DNA of 64,000 nucleotides from positions 5,835,001 to 5,899,000 of the forward strand of contig JBBMNZ010000030.1 in the NCBI GenBank assembly GCA_037954325.1, in the 5' to 3' direction. Below, piece by piece: positions 1-12,941 of the stretch. The translations under genes were made by a program, and so were the position numbers. The first letter of the stretch is position 1; each line of letters starts with the position of its first letter. The notes beneath the pieces are model-generated. The model ran no database searches. It saw only the letters and a list, made by a program, of their open reading frames with translations, and was not told the origin of the DNA. The stretch comes from Fistularia commersonii (Eukaryota; Chordata; Actinopteri; Syngnathiformes; Fistulariidae).

Positions 1-1367
1 AACCATTTTCGCTGAATGAATTTTATTTTTTTTTTTTGCAAGAAGTTGGAGCACGGCTCATTTAGTTTGAGCTCAGCAGAGAGAGGATCTGTTCCAAAAG
101 AGGATTTGAGAAAAAAACACTCAATGTCGTTTGGGTACATGAGAAACGTCCACTGGATTGTACCTGTATTATTTCAGCTACTATACCCACCTTGTTCATT
201 ATTTTTAATCTTTTTTTTTATTCCCGGATAAAGTTCTGCAACCCCAAAAGTTTCTGACCTCCTCTGCAACAGCTGCAAACATTTCACCGTAGTGAAGCAG
301 CTTTCATGCCACAGCCAATCAGGGTACCATCCGATGATGTCAAGCTAAGTTTTTGACTATTCGTGTGATTTGCTTGAAATAGAACATTATTAAAAAAAAA
401 AGCAAAAAAAAAAAATGGTCTTCTTGAGACAAAGCCTCAGAAAAGTCATCTAAATTTGTTAGTGCTGAAGTTTTGATCTTTTCAACAAACAATTGAAAAC
501 CCGGACAGTTTTACTTTACAATTTTCCACTGCTAATCTTAAAACAGTAAACACAGATGTGATGTCAGAAGTGATGTATTCCAACACAACAAAATAATCCC
601 AAAGGAAATATAAAGATATAATTGTAATTGCAGGGGCTGCCAGTTAATGTAATAAAGAAAGAAACAAAACAACATGACAGGATATAAAAATGATCAATCA
701 AACAGCTAATGGTATTGTAATATGGAATCAAATCTGTGTAACATCAGGTAGATGACAACCCTGCTTGTGTAGCCGAGCGGTTGTGTGAAGTCATTTCTTA
801 TATAGATAATGGATGGATGAATTTTCAGGAAGATTCCTGAATCTTTTCTGTCATTTCTTAATGCTTTTTTTATTTCTAGCTTGTTACTGTGTACCGGTAA
901 TGCAAACTTTTAGGGTCACTAAGAGTACATTCTTCTTATGACATGATGTAGTCAAAAGTAACATTTTTTTCATTTTATTCAATATTAGATAAGTCAATTT
1001 GAAAGACAAGACTACGACTAGACTGGATTTTCTCATTTGAATGAAATGAAACATTTTGATGCTGAATAACGGGGCACAGAACAGAACACAGAAGTGACAG
1101 CCTTTACCTCATCCACATAAGCCTCAGATAAAATAGCTGCGCTATAAATAATTCACAGTGAAAAGATTGAGCTTTGCATTTTCTAACATTAAAATAACAG
1201 TGCTCTCTTGCACTTTTTGGAGTCCTGTGGATCAGATTAAAAGTCGTGGAAAAACAGACGGATAGACAGACACACATCTCAGCAGATCTTCTCTACCTGT
1301 CAAACGAGTCACAGTAACTTCACCCGTTGTTATTGTGTCTCTGCCCATGTTTTGCTTGAAACGGGAC

Positions 1368-1370
<3 letters not shown>

Positions 1371-1422
<52 letters not shown>

Positions 1423-1479
1423 TGTGGTGTGTGTGTGGTGTGTGTGTGGTGTGTGTGTGGTGTGTGGTGTGTGGTGTGT

Positions 1480-1554
<75 letters not shown>
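1371..1554. repeat. Compound GT microsatellite with GTGTGTGTGG sub-repeats
   Basis: 184 bp of GT repeat. The centre (about 1411-1485) is organised into higher-order units of GTGTGTGTGG and GTGTGG. Confidence 0.97.
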
Positions 1555-1555
<1 letters not shown>

Positions 1556-1696
1556 AGTGGTGATAAGCTGTCCTTAGACACACACTCATCCGGCCCCCTG
1601 TCCTACCTGTTTCCACCCAGGCCCTTTGTTTCATTGAATTAACCTAAAAAAGGAGTTGGCACATGCTTCCAAGCTCTACGTGTCGGAGCAAACAAA

Positions 1697-1699
<3 letters not shown>

Positions 1700-1742
<43 letters not shown>

Positions 1743-1769
1743 TGCACACACACACACACACACACACAA
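1700..1769. repeat. CA microsatellite
   Basis: CA dinucleotide run interrupted once by CGCATG. Confidence 0.97.
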
Positions 1770-3664
1770 TGTTTGGTTTCCAGCAAAATTTTGGCACACA
1801 TATACACTCGCACACACGGCTATACCTCCCATCAGAGCCCCTGAAGAGGGAGCTGTTGTTTTACTTGTATCTCTGCACTCACAGGGTGAAGCCCAAATCA
1901 TCTTCACCCCTGAGAGCCAATAAGATGTCACTGGTCAATACCAGATGGTCAATATTTCATGCCTTTTTTTTTTTCTTTTTTTTCCCAAATTTTGCGGCCT
2001 CTTGTGTGCCGACCACTATTTTCCAAAAAGGAGCCTACTGCTTACCAACACGGTGTTTTTCAGCTGGTCTGAAACAAAGGATGTCATGACTTCACTATTC
2101 CTCAGGATGTCGCGTGCAACGGTCGCTGGAAGGAGCCGACACAAGGCATTGTTTTATTAGAGGTAGTAATAGTGATCATTTATTTTTGGTCCTCCTCTAC
2201 GGTTTCCACAACAGGCAGGATATGTAATGAGAAGCAGAAAGCAGGAAAATTACTGGAGAAGTCACATTGTAACCAATGGCATTACAGTCTCGCATAAAAG
2301 AAGTAATTTGGAGAAACAAATGTATAATTATAGTAAGACTCATTAGTCTTATGTAACCACCCTGTAACTGCCATTCTCTGTGACCTCTTCATGACCCGGT
2401 CTGTGACCGCGAGGCGAACCTGCCGTGATTTTTTTTGAGTAGGCCCTGCTTTCTCAGTTGAAATGTATTTACTCTGTGACTTCAGCTGATTAACAAATAC
2501 ATGGCGACAACCTCTGTGTTTATTTCTTTTTTTCTTTTTTTTTATCCGAGTCCGGGAACTTCCCCGACAATTACACGTCCTTATCTTATATGTTTTCTTT
2601 TTTTACACTTTTTTTTTCTATTCGCAAATTGAATAATACCAATTTAGAGTCATCTCTAAGCTACAAGTTTAGCCCTCTTCACAAGATACATATGTTTTGT
2701 TCAGTCAGTTAATGAAACAGAATTAATGTATATATTCATAACATGAATCACAGAGGTTGCCAGATTATTTCTGGCAACAACGTGAGGGGTTAAACGTTTG
2801 TTTTGAGTCGTACGTTAAACAGACCTTGTTTGCGAAACAAAGGAAAAAACCTCACATTAGCCACGTGACATTTGGCAGATGAAATAATTTAATCAAATAA
2901 TTGGGGGGGAAAGGGGGGCAGATTGAATTAAAATTTGAATAATTGTTACGTTGCAGCCTCGTTAGCAATTAAAACAAGTGAAAAGCAATTAAAAGCCTTT
3001 GTTTTTCTGATTGCATGCCGAGCAAGGGACTAATCGTGAATGTTTTAAAAATGGGAGGAAACGGCATCATGAGGTGTGAGATACCTGCACTTTTGATACC
3101 TGCTTCTTTGCGAAGCTTGGTGGACGGAGATACGGGTGCTTTCTTACGTTGATACAACTTAAATGCAAAATATGTAAATAAAAAAATATGCGATAGTGGG
3201 GTCATATTAAAATCCGGCCCACATTTAAAGGCATTAATAACACTGACAGCATTTACGGCAGTACATTTGGCCCCTGAAGATGAACTCATTTTCCATTTAT
3301 GAATAGCCGGCAGCAAGATGAAATTACGTGGATCTATTTCACGTAATCTGCACGAGCAAACAAGCTGTTTACTCCCCGCTGATGAAGCCATAGGTTCATG
3401 ATAATGTTCCTTTTAGGAAGCCTCGGGGGTCAGATATGAGAAGATGTTTTATTGCGAGTTAGTGAAATAAGAATATTGGAGTGCAGCTCCCGCCCCCATC
3501 CCAGCGTCCACACAAACACACATTCATGTGCACATGCAGCAACATATGAAACTAATTTATCAGAATTCACTTACCAAACCATTAGCATCCCGCCGTCTCT
3601 CCTGTGTGACATGTGCCATACCTTCTAACAGTGTGTTTTATTCAGGCATGGATGTGCACGCGTG

Positions 3665-3666
<2 letters not shown>

Positions 3667-3695
<29 letters not shown>
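3667..3695. repeat. CA microsatellite
   Basis: Pure CA dinucleotide run of 29 bp. Confidence 0.95.
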
Positions 3696-3698
<3 letters not shown>

Positions 3699-5651
3699 TG
3701 GCCCATGTTAATTATACACACACTAAGCACTTGGACAGAAACTAAGTTGGATAAGAAGCATAATGATGGTGAAAGTCCCCTTCTCGTTCCTTCTCCCACT
3801 CATACATCACATCTTAATTATTACTCCTCTAATGTGTTTTCCTGAGATTTACTCTTTCATATTTCAAATAAGACAAAGCACCTGGTAATTATTGTCTGTC
3901 ACTGTTGCCATGGAGATAATATCTACAGTCACATGATGGCCTCCCAAGGTGACCAGGAAGTGGTTTTACGGCGCCGTGGGGTGGGGTGAGGGGGTTATGG
4001 GTAAAAGTGTACCGCTTCGCTACTTGATTTATGTGGAGTCTGTAATGACATCATATTCAACAGAGGAAAAGGGTAATAAATTAGACATCAGCTAATGTTT
4101 CTTTGTTGGCTTCTCTCATTTCTTTTCGTCTCTCATGGTGTAAAGCTCTTTTGTCACTGAAGTAAATACTCATCATAGTTTGATTCCATAGCAGTATTTT
4201 ATTCACGGGAAATAGCTGATAAACGGACTGCAAAGTTTGCCTCTCACTTGAAGGGGCTTATGTGGCCACAGCTGTGATCACAGATGTAATGTAATTGTGC
4301 ACGATTGTGTTGGCTTTTGTTGTGATTGTCAAAGCCCACATTTCATTAGCTTATTCTTGCTTCCATGTTCTGTCAAAATTAAAATGCAATCGTGAGATCG
4401 AGAACAGTTTTGCCGGGAAACTTGTTTGATCGTGCAACTGCTCATTTAGCCGGGTTTTTGTAAGCGAAATTTGTTTGCAAATACACATCATCTGCCCAGA
4501 TGCATTCATATCTCACATGGAGTTTAACACACGACCGCACCACAGAAACCAGGTGGTTCTCGACTCTGTGGACAGCATATATATCATCCTACATTCAGTC
4601 AATTTTAATGCTCCTGGCAGATGCATTCGCCACACAACCATTTGGAGCCTCATTTACGAGGCTGGTTCTGTCCCGCCAAAACGGCTTTAAGTCTGCTTGG
4701 ATATGTCCTCTGAGTTTGGCACCACAAGATATTGAGGCCATAACTTTTTTTTTTTTTTTTTGCTCCTTTGTGTGGTCGTTTTTTACTCGCTCATGCTCAG
4801 TCAGATAGGGTTCAGAAGCATCTGCCCCATTCTAAACTAAATAAAAAAAAGTAAAAAAAAAAGATTTAGACTCTTGTCTGGGTTTTGACTGCACCCCACA
4901 GCGCCGTTCAACACTATTGTTCTTCAGCCTCACATGTGATTTCTTTTTCTTTCTTTTTTTTGTACTTTAAATCAACGGGTTCAAGTCCAGTTGCAGTGCA
5001 AATTGTTGTCAGCACACAAATCTGTAAGTGGCTTGCTCCAAGTATTATTTTAAATTAGATTTTCTTTGCTCTTAACCTTTCACATTTCACATCTTTATTT
5101 TAAGTGCCAGCCGTTGCGTTCCAGGGCTGATTGTAATCTGTAGTACTTCTGTGCATAGGTGCAAAGGGGTAATTATTCACCATATTATGAAAGAAGTGCA
5201 CTAACTTTTGGGGAATTTCCCATAAACAGTCTTCCCGAGAGCAAGACAAGGACACAGCTGTCCCATTTTTCTTCAGTGGCATGCTCAAAATCCCCGTTGA
5301 CCTATTTTTCCTCCCACTTTCTGAGTAAAAGAAACTCATAACATGTACTTTCCAGTAATGCCAAAAATATACCATGTCATCTTATAATAAAAAAAAAAAG
5401 AAATTAAGATTTTCAAACCAAACACATAGCTGGTGCTGTGACTGTTGCACAGCAGCTCCAACAGCAGAGAGAAGCTTTCTCACTTAAATCACCAGCCCAG
5501 CGGGATGTCCAGTGACAACAGATGGAGCAAAAAGATACGGATGACAACCATGTGACGTTGATTCTTGTAAAAATAAATTTATGCTTTGTCACATTTAAGT
5601 GCAAGATGAGTTTTTCCAGTATCTGTTTTTAACAGGTTCTAGTTTATCAGA

Positions 5652-5917
5652 GGGGCAGCACGGTGGCGCAGTGGTTAGCGCTTCGGCCTCACAGCACGAA
5701 CGACCCCGGTTTGATTCTGACCGAGGGACCTTTCAGTCTTGAGTTTGCATGGGTTTCCTTTCACAGACCAAAAATATGCAGGTTAATGAGACAAAATTAG
5801 GAAAAATTGCCCCGAATGAATGAGTGAGTGAATGCGAGTCCAGGGTGTACCCAACCTCTCGCCTGATGACAGCTGGGGTAGCCGGGAGTGCAGGATAAGC
5901 TGAAGAAGATGGATGGA
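5652..5917 (+). mobile_element. tRNA-derived SINE with perfect 12-bp target-site duplication
   Basis: Begins GGGGCAGCACGGTGGCGCAG, followed by GGTTAGCGC and a B-box-like GGTTTGATTCT, with a tail ending in ATGGATGGA. The 12 bases TAGTTTATCAGA flank it at 5640-5651 and 5918-5929. The body has the layout of a widespread fish tRNA-SINE (CAGGGTGTACCC, CTCTCGCCTGATGACAGCTG). Confidence 0.88.
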
Positions 5918-6854
5918 TAGTTTATCAGACCTGACCTACTGGCCCTACAAAAGACATTACGGTTGCTAATTCTAAAAGTTGAAGATCTATTTTTTTTTTT
6001 CTACAAACGTGTTTGAAAAATATTGTTGAAGCTACATGACTGGCTTTAACCTAGATCATTCTCTGTGCTGGCCACACCTGTTGAATGAGGGAGGACACAG
6101 TGACCTTTGCATTGTTTTGGGTGCTAGAACATTAATCGAAAGCGACAACCAGAAATACACCGTGTAAATGTTGACTCACTGTATTCTTACACACAACTGG
6201 ACACTTTTTATCTGACAAGCAAAGTAAAAATGCAGTTTATTCCTTGCAGGTGGTTCGCTGCGTCCTATGTATTCCAATTAAGAAGCAATAAAACTCAACG
6301 TTTTGATCTCTGAGACTGTCATTCAGGCTTTTTCCGATCCAGCGGAAGATTTCATCATTGTAATAAAACTGACTTTGATCATTTGGCTTTCACACAACCA
6401 TTAAAGTCTTCATCATGCACGGACAAAATACACACCTAACACATGTGCATGCACAAATACACTGACACACCCTAACACACACACACACCCTACTTGTTAC
6501 GTTAATTGTGAGCATGTACCATAGATATACAGCAAGTAATAAAGCTATTGACATGTCTTTGATCACAGGGATTTGCCTCCCTCCAAAGAATACATGGGAG
6601 AGGATTAAGACACCCATCACCCACTGTGCACTAATTAGACGAGACATATAGGTGAGCGTTGAATGGTGTCGGTGTTTGTCACAAGAATCGGCTGGTGCAA
6701 GGTTGCGTGCCTCAAGTGAATATCTATTTTTGATGTTTGATTTTCCAAGTTGCAATCTCGGTCGCAAAAAGCTCAGAGAAGGAAGCAGGAATGGACACGG
6801 AGGCTTGAATTTGTGATCTGAATCTCTAATATTTCTTTTCCCTTTTTGTGACAG

Positions 6855-6958
6855 ACGGTCGGAGGAGGAAGTGGACATGGACAAGGTTACTGCTGCCATG
6901 GTACTGACAAGTCTCTCCACCAGCCCGCTGGTCAGGAGCCCACCTGTCAAAGTCAGCG
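6855..6958 (+). CDS. ZNF704: ZNF704 exon with hydrophobic export-signal-like segment
   Basis: The acceptor follows TTTTTGTGACAG and the donor is GCG|GTGAGT. The exon carries one leading base, 34 codons and one trailing base. The encoded MDKVTAAMVLTSLSTSPLV is close to the corresponding ZNF395 segment. Its upstream partner must end in phase 2 and is not visible in 1-6854. Confidence 0.9.
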
Positions 6959-9900
6959 GTGAGTATAAACAGTGGATTAAGTGCTGATGACCTTCTGACA
7001 CAATCCGCTTTCACAGCTATATAATCCATAATTTAACCTGATACACCCACTCGTATTTTCCCATGAAAACCCCAGTTGAATTTTTATTTGTCCTCACCTC
7101 ATTTTTGTAAAAGGATATATTCAGTATATTGGAGTTGGGGAATTTCTAAGGTTATATTTATAAATAATATATTAAAAAGAATCAAGAAAATACCAAATAA
7201 GCAGCACAGAAAAGTAAAAAATTGCAAGAAATGGCAAAGACATTGAATGAAATTCTGTTCTTCAGATGCCACAGGAAGATATTTCCCTCTACTGGGAAAT
7301 ATCCAAAATGGGGAATAATTTTCTAGTTATTTTATAAAAAATGTTTTGCCTGATAATAAATCATAAAATTGTAGTCATTGCACAGATTTAGCACACATAA
7401 GTTATTTGTTTTGAGCAAAGAGCATTCTTTAGCAGACACTGGCATATTTATCGACATTCAAAAGCATGCTTCTCATATGATATGATATTTTAAATATATC
7501 ACCCAGCCCCTTGGCGCTCTCCTTCAGAATTTGTAATAAAGCTGCCATTTTATGAAAAGTTAATGTGGACAAAAGAAGCTCGTTGTGTGAGCAGGTATTA
7601 TATGTGTTCCGATACTTGCCATTCCCTCACAGCTGTTATCATGTGAATGCATGTGGAAGCTCAGCGTGATAAAGTACCGCCACCTGCACTGCTTTGGGAT
7701 TCTCTCATCAATGAGCTGAATCCTATAAATGAAAGTGCAATGAATCTGGATCACCGCCCCTCCACACAGTGGCGGAAATCCAAAGTGCCCCATAACTGCC
7801 TTCACATGCAACTGCTTGGCTAGTGTGTGTGCAACCAACCGTCCAACCAGTCAAGTGGGGAGACATGCAGCCAACCCTTCCAACTACTATGCACATGCTA
7901 TCAGTCACACACACACACACACACAGATATGAAGTCAAATGTTAAATGTAAATCACATACATCATGCACGCATGCACTGAGTGGGTTTAAATACCAACTG
8001 AATACTTTTATCTTGATGAACACATGTCGAAGATGTGCACTTGGGTCAGTGCACAGATTGCATGTGATTGCTGAAAATCATTAGCTTCATCTTTTATGTA
8101 AAGGTGTTTTGTGTTTTTATCATTAAACATGCTAATCGGATTTGTAATTCTTCCTCTGCTGCGGAAGTAGAGAAGGGAGCGTTGAGAGGAGAGACTCTCC
8201 CATTTACAGGAAGTCCCCTTCTACGCCAAACTGTGTTGGTTCTTCACAGTCCATCATTCTGACGCACACACTCCGTCTCACACTTCACACATTTCCCCGT
8301 GCACACGCCAAACTCTCTCTCCGACCCGCATTCTCAAACTCAAACCCCTTTTCACAAGAAACCATTCTTTGATCTAAATAAAAAATTAGAAAAAATGAAA
8401 AGAAAAAAAAGAGAGTCCCTGAAACTGTCTCTGCAGGATCACAAAACAGGAAAGTAACCTTTATTTTCTTTTGTCGCTGTAAACAACAGCTCCGGGAGGC
8501 TCTTTTGTGTGAAATGCAAATAAAGCTGTCTGAACCTAATTGTTTGTCTCGATCTCCGGTTATGTTCAGAGTCGATGGTTGTTACATCTATGAATATGAT
8601 GAAAGAAGCTGCATCTCACCGCCGTGCTCCCGCTTTCTTTCTCAGACGGTCTAAGCGGTTCGTGGAAGGACAACGGTTCCGCCGGCCCCTTCACCCCGTC
8701 CAGCAACAGCTCCTCGGGAGGTTATTGGAGCTGGTCTGCTCCCAGCGACCAGTCCAACCCTTCCACACCTTCCCCCCCACTCTCCGCCGATAGCTTCAAG
8801 CCTTTCCGCGTGCCCAGCCTGGGCGGCGTGGGCCAGGGCCCCGCGGGGCCCGAAGATCCCTGCCTGGACGAGCAGGATGGCAGCAGCCTGCTGTTTGACG
8901 AGCCCATCCCTCGCAAGCGCAAGGTAAATATTGAGACTCGCGTTTAATTTTAAAGGCTAAGGGAAAGGACAATTCTGCTGTTGGTTGTAAAGATGCGTGA
9001 CTTTATCGTTACGAATATATGAAATGGAAAGACTTGAGCAAAAGCAGGCTCAGCAGTTAGCGCTTTCGCCTCACAGAAAAAAGCTATCTGGTCCGATTGT
9101 TGTAAGTTTCTATTTGAGAGTGAATGGTTGAGTCTTTATATGTGGCTCGGAGGTCAACATGTGACCGGTCCGGAGTGAACTCTTGTCTAATGACAGCCTG
9201 GATCGGCTCCAGCACCCACTGAGTGGCACAGACAATGAATGAATGAGTCAACAAACACAGGATGGTGTTGTTTGTTTTCGCAGCTTCAGACCTAATTCAC
9301 TATAATCTGACATTAATTCAGCGCTAAGCTAGCCAAATCTCTGTCTATGAATTTAACACCGGAATAAGTGACAAAAGCAGAATGTGTTTATTCCTTAAAC
9401 AATAGAAATTTTGCTGTCAGCTGTAACCGCAGCTCCGTCTACATCTCAATACAGATGAGACATAGTGATTACTTTTCGGTCTCCAGTGAATCACATCGGC
9501 AGATAAATACTGAATTGATCAGAGGTAATTCTGTGAGCTTGCCACGAGAGTAATTGGGTAGTTTTTGTAGTCTCTTGATAACATGTCAACGACTCTTTAG
9601 TTATTGTTTGAATTCCCTTTTTATCAATCATGTTTCCAGGAACGTGTCACATCACTGCAATAAGAAGGACTGAACTGAAAAGCATGATTGCTTTTAAGAA
9701 AAAAAAAAAGAAAAAACTCAAACAAAACTCATGTTTGCACAAAGGCATGTCTATCCGCGAATGTGAGAGGAGCTAAACTGAGGTGTCATTTTTGAATTTG
9801 TTTTTTGAATTCTCTCTTTTGTGCTATTCCTGAGCGCCTATGGTTTTCTGTTTTCCTCTCCTGGAAATTTCACTGTCCCCACAAAACAGGTGTCTTTTGT

Positions 9901-12890
9901 TAGGTCAGATTTATTTGCAGCCTGTCCTTCGGCTGTGTTCGATCCGGAGGTGGCCTCACAAACAGCGCTCAACCCCAAGGTGACCCTGCATGTGGGCTTG
10001 TTTTTATTAGTTCTCCGTCTGAGGACATTGCGCGTTTTGTAGGGGGAACTGGTAGAGAGAAATTTTACAGCGAAGAAACTGGAGACCAGATGATGTTCGG
10101 GGAGGCTGGTGTTTTTTATGGGAGCCATAAACAAACCGCTTTGTTTACAGTCCCGTGGACGATTTGATCTGCCCGTCAGGACCTGTAGCTGCACTGATTG
10201 TCAGTGATTCAAGGTGAAAAGTCGGCATTTTGACTGATGCTACAAAAACATCTGGGCCAAATATTGAAATCATTTTCAAGTTTAGTTGGAACAATGGGTC
10301 ATACATTAACATTTTGACAGGCTTTACTACTTTTTCCCTTTACCTTATAAAGTCAGCCAGCTGATGAAGATAGTATTCCTATGTAGGAATGCACAGAACT
10401 TCTACTGAGCGTTGCACAATTACAGACGTTACTACTTCCTTGACATTTGATATGTCCTCGCCTCAAAACCGGTTTGACTGACAACAGGTCATATCTGACA
10501 ATGAAATCATTGTTTCATGATCGCAGAGCTGCATCACTGCCACGTCCTCTTGGTTTTCCACACTTTATTGTGGTCGTGACCACATCTGTCCTGATAACCA
10601 AAACAGTGCTGTGAGGATTTTTGTTTGTTTTTGTTTTTTTTTTGTTTTTTTTTTTACTGTGCAGAGCTGCGGTGGCAGCAGCGCTTCCTGTGATAATGGA
10701 GAGATCTCTCAATAACAAAAGGGTCAGGTCTTGGTGATGCTGTCAGACCATCGGTTGCAGCACACATGGATATTAGCCAGTGAGGGAGTGGATGTTGTTT
10801 AGATCCCACTGATAAGACGCAGATGGAAATGGGACAGGAAGAGGATGCAGGCAACCTTTTTTTTTTTTTGCTCCTGTTGTGATTTTGTCTTCGTTAGCCA
10901 AATACTGTGAGCACATCATGCACAAACACACACACACACACACACATACACTAACTTTCCCACTCATCATTTCAGCTCTCCTCATTTCTACGCACCACTG
11001 ACAGCTCATCACATCCTCAGCTCACTGTCACTCATTATTTTTTCAGATATATATGGATCCTATCTTCCCATCTCTCCGTGCCTTCTTTTTTAGTGGTCCT
11101 ATTTCATTTGTTGTCAGTGTCATCTGTCTGTTCCTCTATTTTTCCTTTTTTTTTTAATTCTCCTCTCCCCTTACACAGTTTGTGTGTCTCCTCCCCAGAC
11201 ACTTGGCCTTCATAATTACTTCTCAGCCTCCAAATGTGGCTGCTCAAAAGCGTCAATAATCATCTTAATACCTGGAACAGCAAACACAAAGATCATGCCT
11301 GCTTCGCGCTTGGTCTCCAAATCAATATGAAACTCTCTGATGAGCTCCACCAAGCCGTATTTATTCATCTGGGATCGCAAAGAAGGGTGAGGGGAGGGAT
11401 GGGGGGAGACGTTTAGACGTGGGGAGAGGAGAAGGGATATGGAGAATTAAAGGGGGAGAGATGCAGGAATTACAGCCGACTGGGGCAGAATGGTGCACAC
11501 ATGTGCTAAACACATACGTAAGGTTTGCACAAAGCCAGTATTTTGTGTCAAATTATCTACTTTCTTGTTCATTTCTCTCTTGGCAAGACCACAGCATTTG
11601 GAGCTCCCCATTTAATTAACGGCCAAATCCACACACACGTGCATGCACACAGACATACTGACACACACAGTGGGCTTTTGTTACCCAAAGACAAAAACAA
11701 TGCACAGGGGACAGATGATGTGTGCGTGCATTTCTGAAAGGAGGAAGGGGCGGGCGGGAGATCTTGTCAAAATTAAATCAGCTCCCTCAACAATAGTTTG
11801 ATAGACGGGCCTTGCAAGACCATTTATAATTGCTCCAAGTGGGGGAGCAGGAGGGCAAGGAGAAAACTCACAGGGATTTCCACTCCATGAAAAACGATGT
11901 ACAGTCTCCCTAGGTGGCGGGCGGTGTAATTACGGAATCGTGATAAACGATACCGGAGAGGGTCCAGCTCAAAAAAAAAAGGAGGGGGGGAATCTATCGG
12001 CTTCACTGGCCTCCTAGATCAAACTGGGGTCGGTTAAACAAAGCTTTTGTTTTGTGTTGTTTTACTTTCATTCTTTTTATTAGAAATTCCCAAAACAGGG
12101 AACTATTTGCCAGGTAACCTTAGAAAAGGAAAAATGAGTCAGCCAATTTACTCACATGAAGTACAAAAATAGTCCAGTCTGCAGGGGGGAGCAGCTCGAA
12201 TGGATTCTCAGGAAGAAAAAAAAACAGCTGTATCAGGAAAAGCCCGGCAATCAGATGAATTTGTCAAACTTGGTTTTGATTTCCCTCTACCCGTTCACCC
12301 AGCCTTTCCTCCTATTCTTTTTCCATTTTTTTTCCCACCCCTCCCAAAAATGTACTTTTGAAACAACTATCACTCACCCTTGCGGCACATAAAGCGCTTT
12401 TGTGGGTTGTCTTATTTTGTCCAATTTTGCAGAATTTAAAATCAAACGGATAATGGTAGATGAAATGCTAACCTCTTTTCAAACTTTTGTCTTTTTATGT
12501 GAGAAATCACTGGTAAGACACTAAGCGTATTAATTATAGTACAGTACTTTTAAAATATGTCTCAAGGGGCTTTTTCTGCAATCCTGATAGCCATTAATTT
12601 CTAGCTATAAAGAAATGTTTTACAGAGTGTGTTTTTTTTTTTTGTTAGAAAATTAATACATTAACAAAATGCTGATGTCCTGATGTAAAATCTCCGTTCC
12701 GCCTGGGAGCGGGGAGCCCGAGGGTGAAGTGTGTGTTTCCCCACGTCTGACTTTGGCTGCTGTCATCTGTTTCTCCGCAGAACTCCATGAAGGTGATGTT
12801 CAAGTGCCTGTGGAAGAACTGTGGAAAAGTGCTGAGTACAGCTGCTGGTATCCAGAGACACATTCGCACCATCCACCTGGGGTAAGATAC

Positions 12891-12941
<51 letters not shown>

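Larger units (their letters stand above)
1..6854 (+). other. ZNF704: ZNF704 upstream intron (no exon recognised)
   Basis: No exon with the required phase-2 end and family similarity was found. The stretch contains microsatellites (1371-1554, 1700-1769, 3667-3695), one intact SINE (5652-5917), a possible SINE scrap near 760-820 and a block at 2950-3400 with balanced composition and an inverted repeat that may be a conserved element. ORFs here are non-coding by composition. Confidence 0.7.
8924..12780 (+). other. ZNF704: ZNF704 intron
   Basis: Contains a degraded SINE (about 9040-9245), a CA tract (10926-10947), a pyrimidine-rich stretch around 11080-11200 and a GC-balanced, possibly conserved block at 11820-12010. 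No exon is supported in this interval. Confidence 0.85.

Noticed and set aside
760..820. tRNA-like string TGTAGCCGAGCGGTTGTG followed by ATGGATGGATGA
   Set aside because: Too short for a tRNA gene; at most a scrap of a SINE head and tail.
1330..1923. Overlapping ORFs encoding poly-Val-Cys or poly-Thr-His peptides
   Set aside because: They are translations of GT/CA microsatellites, open in several frames on both strands, with no coding character. The same applies at 14.4, 40.7, 48.2 and 62.9 kb.
2969..3391. 140-codon minus-strand ORF
   Set aside because: No recognisable domain, no splice context, and it lies in a ZNF704 intron block better read as non-coding.
6390..7001. 203-codon minus-strand ORF
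   Set aside because: It is antisense to the ZNF704 exon at 6855-6958 and otherwise intronic, running into a CA tract.
9901..9982. Exon-like segment between a TTTGCAG and CAAG|GTGACC inside a ZNF704 intron
   Set aside because: Its length would break the phase-0 junction between the flanking exons and no family similarity is visible.
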